Below are positions 1-7,718 of a stretch of 21,692 nucleotides of DNA, piece after piece. Numbering within the stretch: the first letter of the stretch is position 1; every line of letters begins with the position of its first letter. Location of the stretch: assembly GCA_937888615.1 (NCBI GenBank), contig CALABZ010000004.1:1-21692 (forward strand), read 5' to 3'. This DNA is from an uncultured Lentisphaeria bacterium (GTDB taxonomy: Bacteria > Verrucomicrobiota > Lentisphaeria > Victivallales > Victivallaceae). Under the pieces are notes generated by a model. The model was not told the DNA's origin, ran no database searches, and was given only the letters and a program-made list of their open reading frames with translations. Made by a program: the position numbers and the translations under genes.

Positions 1-225
1 ATAGAAATCTTTTCGGCGATGAGCAGTGATCCGGATTCGCCGTCGCAATCGTTTCTGCATGATATGATATGGACGGCGTCTGCCTGTTTCCTCCTGCAAT
101 ATGAATGCAGCCGGAAGGAATTTTCCCGGATACTCCGCCGTTTAATCAAGGCCATCCGGAAAAATACAGAGGTAACTTTCTATGATTTCTGTCTTGGAAA
201 CTTTGAAGACGGAGAGGATGAGTAA
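1..225 (+). CDS. Hypothetical protein, 3' part (5' end outside window)
   Basis: I do not recognise this protein. The frame is open from the first base of the window and ends in TAA at 223-225. An ATG lies at 19, but no Shine-Dalgarno sequence precedes it, so the gene probably starts upstream. The visible product has two aromatic residues and Cys in a hydrophobic stretch, then a basic helix-like segment (RILRRLIKAIRK), and ends acidic (FEDGEDE). It overlaps the next small ORF by 8 bases and lies just upstream of the Y-family polymerase start. This suggests membership of the same damage-response operon, which is inference from position only. Confidence 0.45.
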   Translation: MEIFSAMSSDPDSPSQSFLHDMIWTASACFLLQYECSRKEFSRILRRLIKAIRKNTEVTFYDFCLGNFEDGEDE

Positions 226-322
226 AGTGATATTCCAGAAGACTGCAGCCATTCTTAAAATTTACTATTTCGGTGATGACTCCGGTTTCAACTACTGTTT
301 ATCGGTTGAGGACTTGAATTAA
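218..322 (+). CDS. Small coupled ORF (34 aa) before the polymerase
   Basis: This 34-residue frame begins MSKVIFQKTA and ends SVEDLN. Its ATG lies inside the end of the upstream ORF and its TAA overlaps the polymerase ATG (TAATG, 320-324). A GGAG at 211-214 can serve as ribosome binding site. Overlaps on both sides suggest translational coupling. The product resembles nothing I can name. It could be a real small partner of the polymerase or just a coupling leader. Confidence 0.4.
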   Translation: MSKVIFQKTAAILKIYYFGDDSGFNYCLSVEDLN

Positions 323-350
323 TGACTGCAACCTACATCGCCATAGACTT
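322..350 (+). pseudogene. Y-family DNA polymerase, fragment 1 (N-terminus)
   Basis: The fragment encodes MTATYIAIDL, the start of a UmuC/DinB-type translesion polymerase including the first catalytic Asp (normally in D-x-x-x-F-[FY]-A-S-V-E). A GAGG at 308-311 gives a plausible ribosome binding site. The frame is cut at 350 by the left end of the RIT element and resumes at 3859 with KSFYASVE. Reading GACTT plus GAAGTCG across the gap gives GAC TTG AAG TCG, restoring D-L-K-S, although the exact lost bases cannot be fixed. Intact relatives copy past DNA lesions under SOS control. Confidence 0.85.
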
Positions 351-386
351 AAATAATGCCGAGAAAAAAGAAATGCCGAATTTTTT
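351..386 (+). repeat. RIT left terminal inverted repeat (36 bp)
   Basis: This 36-base segment is the exact reverse complement of 3797-3832 (36/36 by eye). It contains two ATGCCGA cores separated by an A-rich stretch, probably the recombinase binding sites. A further TTCGGCAT lies inside the element at 426-433. Confidence 0.92.
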
Positions 387-436
387 ATAAAAATGCTCAG
401 ATAGTAACCTGTTTCATTCGAAAAGTTCGGCATTTT

Positions 437-468
437 CTGTTATATTTCAAGAAAAACCAATATAACAG
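437..468 (+). promoter_or_regulatory. 10-bp perfect dyad just upstream of the ritA ribosome binding site
   Basis: CTGTTATATT (437-446) and AATATAACAG (459-468) are perfect inverted arms with a 12-base spacer. The right arm abuts the ritA Shine-Dalgarno sequence (GAGGAGG, about 468-474). It could be an operator bound by a recombinase or repressor, or an mRNA hairpin limiting ritA translation. The sequence alone does not decide between these. Confidence 0.55.
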
Positions 469-482
469 AGGAGGCAAAATAT

Positions 483-1751
483 ATGCAGAAGATTCAAGAG
501 GCTGTGGATGCTGTATTTTCTGCAATGCGATTACGAAAATGTAGTGAGAGCACATTGGAGCATCTTATGTGGAGCGTTTACAAGCCTATCGTCAATTATC
601 ATCACGAAAATGGCACGGAACGTTGTTCCAGCAATTTGCTCAACGGCATCTGTGACAGGCAGTTTAAAAGGTATAGAAATGGAGCGATTAGTCGAAAGTA
701 TTATAGAGCTTTTGTAACTGCCGCTTTTCGCATTAGTTCTTATGTTGCCACTGGCGAGATTGATTTTTCCATAGTGAAAGACACAAAAAAATACAATCCA
801 GCAGAAGAATTTCAGGTAATTGTTAATTCCATTTTGGAGGCAAGTGGCTTGAAAGCAAATCATCAACGCAAGCTTGGGATAACTATGCGACATTTTTTCT
901 GTTTTTTTGAGAAACGCCACGGTAGCATTAGAGAGGTAACGGATACGGATTTTCTTGAATTTATTCCAGAAGCAGCAAAAAATAACCCATGCAACATGAA
1001 CAGTACAATACGTGCATTGCGATATATTGCAAAATACCTGAATGACCAGCAACTATCAAAAATAAGCATTGACCTCAGCCTTTTCTGTCCACAGTCACCG
1101 CCTAAACGCATGATTGCTCCCTTTACGCAGGATGACATCGTGGCGATGGTAAATGTAATCGGCTTCCATTCAAAAACTCCCAAACGAGATATTGCAATTA
1201 TTCTACTTGCATTTAATTCAGGCCTGCGCGGTGTTGACATTAGACATCTAAAACGCTCTAACATTAATTGGAAAAAGCAAGAGTTGCGAATCGTACAAAA
1301 GAAAACCGGAGAACCTCTTTTGGTCCCATTAAAAGGGAAGACCCTCAACGCTGTTGCTGAATACATTTTGGAAGAACGTCCCAAATGTGACGATGCTCAT
1401 GTTTTTCTGCGTGCCTATCCCCCGTATACAGAAATAAAAAGTACCAGTCCTTTGGACTATATGCTTGACAAATATTGCCGCATAGCATCAATTGCGAAGG
1501 TGGGGTATCGGTCATTCCACAGTTTAAGGCGTACCTTGGGAACAGAACTTGCTTCGGTAGAGTTACCTGTGACCTCAATATCCCAGATGCTCGGACACCG
1601 CAGCATGAGCGCAGGTAAAGCATACATTAGTTTTAATAGAACACAGACATCTTTGTGTGCTGCTGATTTTGCAGAGGTACCAATCACAAAAGGGATATAT
1701 GCCTCTCATTATCCCGCCATCCTGAACAAATCAGAGAAAGGCGGGGAGTAG
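483..1751 (+). CDS. ritA: Tyrosine recombinase RitA
   Basis: A 422-aa site-specific recombinase, first of the RIT trio. The N-terminal core-binding (SAM-like) region covers about residues 5-200 and the catalytic domain about 215-395. The catalytic set is complete: Arg249 in NSGLRG, Lys273/274 in VQKKTGE, His346-x-x-Arg349 in FHSLRR, His372 in MLGHRS and nucleophile Tyr381 in AYISF. The ATG at 483 follows GAGGAGG with good spacing and fixes the start. ritB begins two bases after the stop. Known family role: DNA strand cleavage and exchange through a 3'-phosphotyrosine. In RIT elements the three proteins are thought to act together in transposition. Confidence 0.9.
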   Translation: MQKIQEAVDAVFSAMRLRKCSESTLEHLMWSVYKPIVNYHHENGTERCSSNLLNGICDRQFKRYRNGAISRKYYRAFVTAAFRISSYVATGEIDFSIVKDTKKYNPAEEFQVIVNSILEASGLKANHQRKLGITMRHFFCFFEKRHGSIREVTDTDFLEFIPEAAKNNPCNMNSTIRALRYIAKYLNDQQLSKISIDLSLFCPQSPPKRMIAPFTQDDIVAMVNVIGFHSKTPKRDIAIILLAFNSGLRGVDIRHLKRSNINWKKQELRIVQKKTGEPLLVPLKGKTLNAVAEYILEERPKCDDAHVFLRAYPPYTEIKSTSPLDYMLDKYCRIASIAKVGYRSFHSLRRTLGTELASVELPVTSISQMLGHRSMSAGKAYISFNRTQTSLCAADFAEVPITKGIYASHYPAILNKSEKGGE

Positions 1752-1753
1752 AT

Positions 1754-2716
1754 ATGAGTCTTAAACAGGAAATGACAGATATTTATCATAAAATGCTTAA
1801 TATCAAAGTTTCGTTAGGATATAGCGAACAGACTTACTCTTCGCACATTTTTCCTTTTATCGAATTTTGCGCAGACACTTATCCTAATGCAAAAACAATA
1901 ACAAAGGAGATGCTTGACCATTGGTTGTTGACCAAAAGCTTCAATACTGATAATACCAGACGTCTTGCCATTATAAATATTCGACACCTTACCCGATATA
2001 TGAATGCGACCGGAAAACACGCATATATACCTTCCGCAGAATATAATATCAAAGCACAACGGTATCAGCCGTATATTTTCACCGATAATGAGTTACTGCT
2101 ACTCTTTGACTCAATAGACTCTTTAACCAACAGAATAGATTATGAAAAATCTCATCCGGAATTGATCCTTCCTGTTGTGTTCCGTTTGGAACAGTGCTGT
2201 GGCATGAGGCCTGGAGAACCATTCAACTTAAGAACCGAAGATATTGTTTTGAAAACAGGTGATATCTTTATACGCAAGAGCAAACGCGGTAAAGATCGCC
2301 ATATTCTCATGTCAGAGGATATGAAGATGCTCTGTAGGATTTATGATGATTTTGCAGGTAAGCGGGAATATTTTTTTCAACATCCGAGCGGTGGCAAGAT
2401 ACCGGTTCGTTGGGCCGAATGGCATTTTTCTAAAGCATGGAGAAAAAGTGGCCTTTCCGCCAGAGGAAACAATCCAAGACCATATGATCTTCGGCATAGT
2501 TTCGCTACCCGCACGCTAATGCGATGGGTTGACGAAAACAGGGACATTATGGCTCTTATCCCTTATTTAAGTAACTATATGGGGCATGTTTGTTTAGAAG
2601 AAACGCTATACTACATACACCTTCTTCCGGAAAGATTGAAAGCCTCCCCCGGTATTGATTGGAGAATGCTGAGTAATATATACAATGAGGAGAATGTGCC
2701 TTATGAAAAAGATTAA
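1754..2716 (+). CDS. ritB: Tyrosine recombinase RitB
   Basis: A 320-aa tyrosine recombinase, second of the trio. The N-terminal core-binding region is about residues 5-95 and the catalytic domain about 105-300. Visible catalytic residues are Arg152 in CCGMRPGE, Lys175/177 in RKSKRGK, Arg247 in PYDLRHSFATR, His278 in YMGHV and Tyr286/287 in TLYYIHL. The box II His is replaced by Tyr244 (Y-D-L-R instead of H-x-L-R), a substitution seen in active relatives, so activity is not excluded. GGGGAG just upstream supports the ATG at 1754. The 3' end overlaps ritC by 14 bases, indicating coupled translation. Confidence 0.9.
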   Translation: MSLKQEMTDIYHKMLNIKVSLGYSEQTYSSHIFPFIEFCADTYPNAKTITKEMLDHWLLTKSFNTDNTRRLAIINIRHLTRYMNATGKHAYIPSAEYNIKAQRYQPYIFTDNELLLLFDSIDSLTNRIDYEKSHPELILPVVFRLEQCCGMRPGEPFNLRTEDIVLKTGDIFIRKSKRGKDRHILMSEDMKMLCRIYDDFAGKREYFFQHPSGGKIPVRWAEWHFSKAWRKSGLSARGNNPRPYDLRHSFATRTLMRWVDENRDIMALIPYLSNYMGHVCLEETLYYIHLLPERLKASPGIDWRMLSNIYNEENVPYEKD

Positions 2717-3743
2717 AGATCCCGCTCTCTTTGAAAATATCCGCAGGTTTTTAAAAGAGTATATGCCTATTTTGAGAAAAAGGAGTACAAACACAGCTGA
2801 AGCTTATCGATATACATTGAATGTCTATTTGATATTTTTGCAGGAGACATATTCAAAGCCGCTGTGCGATATTATAGCAAAGGACTTTTGCCAGAAAAAT
2901 ATTCTTTGTTTTATTGAATGGCTTAGAACTGATCGTGACAACAAGGTATCCTCAGTAAATCTGCGTCTACGACATATAAAAAGATTTTGCCGTTTTCTCA
3001 TGGACGAAAATATCTTGATGATGTCAGAGTTATCTTCTATCCAGAAGATAGCAGAAATCAATGATGTTGCCGAAGATACTATCAAGTTTTTGACCATTGA
3101 AGAAACAAAACTCATTCTTTCGCAGCCGGATACGAAAAAACCAATTGGCCTTAGAGATAGTTTTTTTATGTACTTGCTTTATGACAGTGGATGCCGAGTT
3201 CAGGAAGTGTTGGATTTAAGGCTTAAAGATTTTGTCGTACAGAAAGGTTTTGCTGAGCTACACATAATAGGCAAAGGGAATAAATATCGATCCACACCAA
3301 TTGCTGATGAGTTATTGCCAAAGTTTAAAAGATACTGCAATCATTATCATAAAAGTGGTAAATATGAGGATCACTTATTTTATACAACGCGGAAGGGCGT
3401 TCGCTCACAAATGTCTAGTGATACAGCCCAAGTTGTTGTTAAAAAATATGGAGAGATGGCAAAATTCGCCAACCCGGAAATTCCCCACATACATCCTCAT
3501 TTATTTAGACATACCCGTGCGATGCATCTATATATGGCGGGCATGCCCCTTGAACTTGTCTCGCAATGGCTTGGACATTCTCAAATGGAAACATCGCTAA
3601 TCTATGCTAAAGCGACTACCGTTATGAAACGGAAAGCTGTTGAGAAGATCTCAACAGCAGAAAATTCTGTGTTTAAAGGAGATGAAAAGTTCAAGTATGC
3701 TGACAATGAAACAGTAATTCGTCAGCTATATGGCTTGATGTGA
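2703..3743 (+). CDS. ritC: Tyrosine recombinase RitC
   Basis: A 346-aa XerC/D-like tyrosine recombinase, third of the trio. The N-terminal core-binding domain spans about residues 5-115 and the catalytic domain about 128-310. The catalytic residues are Arg165 in DSGCRVQE, Lys191 in GKGNK, His266-x-x-Arg269 in HPHLFRH, His292 in WLGHSQ and Tyr301 in LIYAKA. I chose the ATG at 2703 because GAGGAGA lies about 11 bases upstream. The in-frame ATG at 2685 would place that site inside the gene. The first 14 bases overlap ritB. The right inverted repeat starts 53 bases after the stop. Confidence 0.9.
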   Translation: MKKIKDPALFENIRRFLKEYMPILRKRSTNTAEAYRYTLNVYLIFLQETYSKPLCDIIAKDFCQKNILCFIEWLRTDRDNKVSSVNLRLRHIKRFCRFLMDENILMMSELSSIQKIAEINDVAEDTIKFLTIEETKLILSQPDTKKPIGLRDSFFMYLLYDSGCRVQEVLDLRLKDFVVQKGFAELHIIGKGNKYRSTPIADELLPKFKRYCNHYHKSGKYEDHLFYTTRKGVRSQMSSDTAQVVVKKYGEMAKFANPEIPHIHPHLFRHTRAMHLYMAGMPLELVSQWLGHSQMETSLIYAKATTVMKRKAVEKISTAENSVFKGDEKFKYADNETVIRQLYGLM

Positions 3744-3796
3744 AATATAATGCCGATATTTTAGGGAGGAACAATTCTGTGGAAATATGTTTCACC

Positions 3797-3832
3797 AAAA
3801 AATTCGGCATTTCTTTTTTCTCGGCATTATTT
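3797..3832 (-). repeat. RIT right terminal inverted repeat (36 bp)
   Basis: Perfect reverse complement of 351-386. Inside it, at 3747-3755, another copy of the ATGCCGA core occurs, mirroring the subterminal TTCGGCAT on the left side. Confidence 0.92.
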
Positions 3833-3835
3833 AGG

Positions 3836-3855
3836 GAAAGCCGAATTCGGCTTTC
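3836..3855. repeat. 20-bp perfect palindrome between RIT right repeat and host gene
   Basis: GAAAGCCGAA is followed directly by its reverse complement TTCGGCTTTC. It shares the GCCGAA/TTCGGC core with the RIT repeats but is absent at the left junction. It may be part of the element, a recombination site, or a footprint of insertion. Confidence 0.7.
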
Positions 3856-3858
3856 TCT

Positions 3859-4409
3859 GAAGTCGTTCTACGCCTCGGTGGAGTGCGTCGAGCGGGGGCT
3901 TGATCCGCTCACGACCAATCTTGTCGTGGCGGACGAGAGCCGGACGGAAAAGACGATTTGTCTTGCGGTATCGCCATCGCTCAAGGCATACGGCATTCCC
4001 GGACGCGCCCGGTTGTTTGAGGTGGTGCAGAAGGTTCGTGAGGTCAACGCCCAGCGCCGAAGCTGTGCACCCGGACGCAAGTTCTCCGGCAAATCCAGCC
4101 ATGCGCCCGATCTGAAAGCGAATCCGGCCTTGGAATTGGACTACATTGTGGCGTCGCCGCGAATGGCGCGGTATATGGAGGTCAGTTCGCAAATCTATGG
4201 CATTTATCTGAAATACATTGCACCGGAACACATTCACGTTTATTCCATCGACGAAGTGTTCATCGACGCGACGCAGTATCTGAAACTCTATAACCTCACC
4301 GCCCGTGAATTTACGATGAAGCTGATTCTAGAAGTGCTTCAAACGACAGGGATTACCGCGACCGCCGGAATCGGCACGAATCTTTATCTATGTAAAATCG
4401 CCATGGATA
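3859..4409 (+). pseudogene. Y-family DNA polymerase, fragment 2 (palm/fingers)
   Basis: About 184 codons of a UmuC/DinB-type polymerase. The fragment resumes with KSFYASVEC, continues through the fingers (CLAVSPSLKAYGIPGRARLFEV) and carries the catalytic motif VYSIDEVFID with its Asp-Glu pair. It ends in the GIGTNLYLCKIAMD stretch, equivalent to A-G-I-G-x-N-K-x-L-A-K of the family. The IS duplicates CCATGGATA and cuts it at 4409. A GTG at 3740 opens a frame that runs through the RIT right repeat and reads into this fragment in phase, so a chimeric peptide (3740-4414) could be made, but it lacks the first catalytic Asp and the C-terminal domain. Confidence 0.92.
4401..4409 (+). repeat. Left copy of 9-bp IS target duplication
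   Basis: CCATGGATA here is repeated exactly at 5859-5867. Deleting one copy and the DNA between restores the polymerase frame (ATC GCC ATG GAT ATT GAG), which confirms a simple transposition event. Confidence 0.9.
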
Positions 4410-5858
4410 GATAATGTCCCAAATCTTGTGACAGGACGTGTTGTTTGACAAAGTTGCATCTGCCTTTTATTTTGAGTTCGTTCAACCACTCAATAAAAAG
4501 GGAAGCAGATGCAAGGTAAAATTAGCATGGACTTGTCGTTTTGTCAATCAGAGCAAGGATTTTCTTTGGATGAGCTTGTAATAAAACTGGCCGACGTGTA
4601 TGAACGCAAGGCATTCGCGGAACTGCTAAAAATGATTTTGCAGATGGTTCAGGAGATTCTGATGTATCGAATCTTTCATGGCAAAACCGATGAAATGAAG
4701 TGTTGCGATAGTGGTCATCTTCGGCAGAACGGCAGCTTCGAGCGTCGCATTCGCACCAGTTTAGGTGAGTTCAAGATGATATTCTGGCGCGTGAGTTGTT
4801 CCGGCTGTGGCAAGAGTTTTTCGCCATTACAACGCTTTATTCGCTTGGATCGTTATCAAACGAAAACAAACGAACTGGAAAAACTGGTTGTAGAAGCGGC
4901 GGCCGAGACCAATTATCGCCGTGCGGTTCGGGAATTGGCTCGTGACGGCAAACTGCCGGTGTCGTTCCATACCGCGCACGGCTGGGTATTGCGGACGGAT
5001 TGTGATGAAATCGACATTTCAAAGCGGGTGATCGGTTCCGTTCCGATTCAGATTATGCCGGATGGGACCGGATTCAAGGGCGGAGGTCGAAATGGCGAAG
5101 CTCGCAAAGGAGATTTGAAGGTGGTGATCGGCATTACGCAATCGGGAAAGATATTTCCATTAGGGGCATGCGCGGGAGCCCGTTGGGAGGACATCAACCA
5201 GCAATGGAAAGAGCAAGAAATGAAGTTTCCTGATGGTAGTATTTTGATTTGTGATGGCGAACTTGGGCTGTCCGAAGCATTTGCCGAATACGCCTCGGAG
5301 CAACAACGTTGCCATTGGCACATCAATCGGGATTTGTATTATGCGATGTACCAGGACGGCGGACGCAAAGCTGATTCAAAGCCGATACAGGATGCTTTGG
5401 CCGGAGCGTTGGCGATTGAACTGCCACAAGAGGATTTCAAGTACGTGTCAGAGAAAGAGAAAGACGACATTGAGGAACGAATGGAGAAAACTGAATCGGC
5501 GATAGACCAGTTGATTGGCTACTTTGACGGACATGGATATGAAGCGGCGGCAACTTACATGCGCCGGGCGAAGATCGGCATGTTCGGCTATATTCGCCGT
5601 TGGCTGAAGTGGGGACTGATTTCTCCGCGAGCTTCGTCAATGGTAGAACGGGTGATGCGTGAACTGGGACGCAGAATTAAGAAAATCGCTTATGGGTGGA
5701 GTGATAAGGGCGTAACGAAAGTTGCGAGAATCATATTGAAACGGTTTGCAAATGCCGGAGCATGGGAGGACTACTGGCAAAAGCGCATGGAGATTCTCGG
5801 CAACGTCTTTATCGGCGTTGGAAATTACAAATGCGTTTCACAGAATTTGGGACAATAA
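4410..5858 (+). mobile_element. IS element, ISLre2/UPF0236-like, 1449 bp
   Basis: One transposase gene lies between imperfect inverted repeats. The left end reads TGTCCCAAATCTTGTGA from 4415. The right end, read inward from 5854 on the other strand, is TGTCCCAAATTCTGTGA. The element is flanked by a 9-bp duplication. Size, one ORF reaching the right end, and a 9-bp duplication fit the ISLre2 family. ISH6- or ISKra4-type are the alternatives. It sits within the Y-family polymerase gene. Confidence 0.85.
4509..5858 (+). CDS. IS transposase (ISLre2/UPF0236-like DDE enzyme)
   Basis: A 449-aa protein. An N-terminal Cys-rich segment (residues about 60-110: CCDSGH, later SCSGCGKSF) resembles a zinc ribbon, followed by a helix-turn-helix-like region (NYRRAVRELARDGKLPVSFH). 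The probable RNase H-fold Asp residues are in IMPDGTGFKG and ILICDGELG, with the acidic third position in SSMVERVMRELGRR. The C-terminal YGWSDKG resembles the WS-x-x-G signature near the end of UPF0236 proteins. GGGAAG lies just upstream of the ATG. The TAA stop falls inside the right inverted repeat. The gene looks intact, so the element could be active. The family assignment is from motif memory and is less certain than transposase identity. Confidence 0.85.
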   Translation: MQGKISMDLSFCQSEQGFSLDELVIKLADVYERKAFAELLKMILQMVQEILMYRIFHGKTDEMKCCDSGHLRQNGSFERRIRTSLGEFKMIFWRVSCSGCGKSFSPLQRFIRLDRYQTKTNELEKLVVEAAAETNYRRAVRELARDGKLPVSFHTAHGWVLRTDCDEIDISKRVIGSVPIQIMPDGTGFKGGGRNGEARKGDLKVVIGITQSGKIFPLGACAGARWEDINQQWKEQEMKFPDGSILICDGELGLSEAFAEYASEQQRCHWHINRDLYYAMYQDGGRKADSKPIQDALAGALAIELPQEDFKYVSEKEKDDIEERMEKTESAIDQLIGYFDGHGYEAAATYMRRAKIGMFGYIRRWLKWGLISPRASSMVERVMRELGRRIKKIAYGWSDKGVTKVARIILKRFANAGAWEDYWQKRMEILGNVFIGVGNYKCVSQNLGQ

Positions 5859-5867
5859 CCATGGATA
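5859..5867 (+). repeat. Right copy of 9-bp IS target duplication
   Basis: CCATGGATA, identical to 4401-4409. The ATG within it (5861) is in the polymerase frame and could allow translation of the C-terminal fragment alone. Confidence 0.9.
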
Positions 5868-6775
5868 TTGAGGCCAAACACATTCCGGCGGATCAAAACG
5901 GCGTGCGGATTGCGGAACTTGACGAACAATCCTATCGGGAAAAACTCTGGACGCATCAGCCGCTGACCGATTTCTGGCGCATTGGCCACGGCTATGCCGC
6001 CAAACTGGAATCGCTCGGTCTGCACACCATGGGCGATGTGGCGCGCATGTCCGTTAAAAATGAAGATGTGCTCTATCGGATGTTCGGAATCAATGCGGAA
6101 CTGCTGATTGACCATGCGTGGGGCTGGGAACCTGTAGGCATTGCGGATATCAAGGCCTACAAGCCGGAGAACAACAGCATCAGTTCCGGACAGGTGTTGC
6201 AGGAGCCGTACAGTGTCGATAAGGCGCGGATTGTCGCGATGGAAATGACCGATCAGCTTTCGCTTGATCTTCTGGCGAAACACATTGTAACCGATCAACT
6301 GGTTTTGACCGTCGGCTACGATACGGCCAGCGTCTTCGAGACCTACGCCGGAGCCGTCACGGTGGATCGTTATGGGCGGAAAGTTCCGAAAGACGCACAT
6401 GGTTCCATAAACCTCAATCGCCAGACCTCGTCTGCAAAAATGATTGTCGAAGCGATGATGATACTCTTTGACCGGATCGTCAACCGGAATCTCCTAATCC
6501 GGCGAATGACGGTGGTGGCAAACCACATCATCGACGAAGACAAAGCCACCGTGGCCGCTTTCAAGGATCAGCCAGACCTCTTTGCCGACTACGAGGCGCT
6601 TGCGCGTCAGGAGGCCGCGGAAACGGCTGAATTGGAAAAAGAAAGGCGCTTGCAACTGGCGGTTCTCGACATCAAAAAGAAACTCGGAAAAAACGCCGTG
6701 CTGAAAGGCATGAATCTGCTGGACGGAGCGACTGCAAAATCACGGAACGAACAGATCGGAGGGCATCGAAAATGA
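5868..6775 (+). pseudogene. Y-family DNA polymerase, fragment 3 (thumb and little finger)
   Basis: About 302 codons forming the C-terminal part of the polymerase. It begins IEAKHIPADQNG directly after the IS duplication, carries the helix-hairpin-helix thumb region (FWRIGHGYAAKLESLGLHTMGDVARMS) and a C-terminal little-finger-like region. Added to fragments 1 and 2 it gives about 495 residues, the usual length of the UvrX-like UmuC relatives that pair with YolD. No frameshift or stop is seen inside the fragments, so the insertions look recent. The stop overlaps the yolD start (ATGA). Confidence 0.92.
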
Positions 6776-7176
6776 AGCATCCTTACGATGATATCCTCAA
6801 TCTGCCGCACCACGTCTCGCAGAATCATCCACAAATGTCGATGCGTGACCGCGCCGCGCAGTTTTCGCCCTTCGCGGCCTTGACCGGCTATGAAGATGCC
6901 ATCGACAAAATGGGCCGTTTGACGGAACCCAGGCGAGAGTTAAGCGAACAGGAACAGGCAGAAATAAACAGTTGTCTTACCTCCATTGCGTCAAAATTGA
7001 ATAAACGACCCAAGGTTCGCGTAGAATATTTTCTCCCGGATGCCGTAAAAGCCGGAGGCGCATACGTCGCAGTAACCGGGTGCGTAAAAAAACTTTCTTT
7101 GGTTGAGCGGACAATCACCCTGAACACCGGAACTGTGATTGGTATGGATGATATTGCACAAATCAGTGAATTTTGA
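6772..7176 (+). CDS. YolD-like protein
   Basis: A 134-aa small protein of the YolD-like family, which in many bacteria is encoded directly behind a UmuC/UvrX-type polymerase and is regarded as its partner. The family-typical N-terminus is clear: YDDILNLPHHVS, then RAAQFSPFAALTGYEDAI and GRLTEPRRELSEQEQ. The C-terminal half (VEYFLPDAVKAGGAYV ... GTVIGMDDIAQI) is the usual SH3-like/beta segment. Its ATG overlaps the polymerase stop. The gene is intact although the upstream polymerase is destroyed by two insertions, so it may no longer be transcribed from the operon promoter. Confidence 0.88.
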   Translation: MKHPYDDILNLPHHVSQNHPQMSMRDRAAQFSPFAALTGYEDAIDKMGRLTEPRRELSEQEQAEINSCLTSIASKLNKRPKVRVEYFLPDAVKAGGAYVAVTGCVKKLSLVERTITLNTGTVIGMDDIAQISEF

Positions 7177-7202
7177 ATAGATAAACGCCGAAAGGAATGC
7201 AA

Positions 7203-7718
7203 ATGAGTAATGAAACGCTTTTGATTATTGATGTTCAGAAGGCATATTTTACGGATGGCCCGTACCTGCTCAATCACCCTGTGGAAACAGCGGAACGGAT
7301 CAAACTTCTTCTTGACCAATTTCGCAAGGAGCAAAAGCCGGTGATTTTTATCAAGCACCGTTTTAAGGCCAATTCGGAAATCAGCGATATCGTCCAACCG
7401 CAGGATGGAGAAGCGATCATTGAAAAAAGCTATCCCAATTCCTTTCTGGGGACGGAATTAAAAGAATATTTGGACGCTCATAACATCAAGAAACTCGTTG
7501 TGGTCGGCATGATGTCTCACATGTGTGTTGATACCACCGTGAGGGCGTGTCAGAATTATGGACTGGATGTCGTTGTCATTGACGACTGCTGCACCACCAA
7601 AGCAATTTCCTATAACGGAGAACCCATGGATGCCGACACTGTTCACAAGGTTTTTATGGCTTCCCTAAATGGCATGTTCGCCAAAGTCATGCCCCTGGCT
7701 GATTTCATGAAAAAATAA
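7203..7718 (+). CDS. Cysteine hydrolase (isochorismatase-like)
   Basis: A 171-aa cytoplasmic enzyme of the isochorismatase-like cysteine hydrolase family. Members cleave amides or vinyl ethers (nicotinamidase, isochorismatase and relatives), and the substrate here is unknown. The catalytic triad is visible: Asp10 in LLIIDVQKAY, Lys75 in IEKSYPNSF and Cys108 in MSHMCVDTTVRA. The length matches the single-domain family. AAAGGA at 7191-7196 favours the ATG at 7203 over that at 7197. It follows yolD by 26 bases on the same strand, but a functional tie to the polymerase operon is not evident. Confidence 0.9.
   Translation: MSNETLLIIDVQKAYFTDGPYLLNHPVETAERIKLLLDQFRKEQKPVIFIKHRFKANSEISDIVQPQDGEAIIEKSYPNSFLGTELKEYLDAHNIKKLVVVGMMSHMCVDTTVRACQNYGLDVVVIDDCCTTKAISYNGEPMDADTVHKVFMASLNGMFAKVMPLADFMKK

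Larger units (their letters stand above)
351..3832 (+). mobile_element. RIT element (recombinase-in-trio) inserted in the polymerase gene
   Basis: Three consecutive, coupled tyrosine-recombinase genes (ritA, ritB, ritC) are enclosed by perfect 36-bp inverted repeats at 351-386 and 3797-3832. Three tandem integrases of different subfamilies inside one inverted-repeat-bounded unit of about 3.5 kb is the definition of RIT elements. The element splits a Y-family polymerase gene after codon 10. About 26 further bases (3833-3858), mostly a 20-bp palindrome, lie between the right repeat and the resumed host frame and have no counterpart at the left end. They may belong to the element. The AT-rich composition contrasts with the GC-richer polymerase, as expected for acquired DNA. 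Confidence 0.9.

Noticed and set aside
351..3832. Integron or ordinary integrative element
   Set aside because: No attC array, excisionase or tRNA target; three tandem tyrosine recombinases within terminal repeats fit RIT instead.
5825..6400. - strand frame of 191 codons opposite polymerase fragment 3
   Set aside because: Shadow of a well-supported coding region; no motifs or ribosome binding site.
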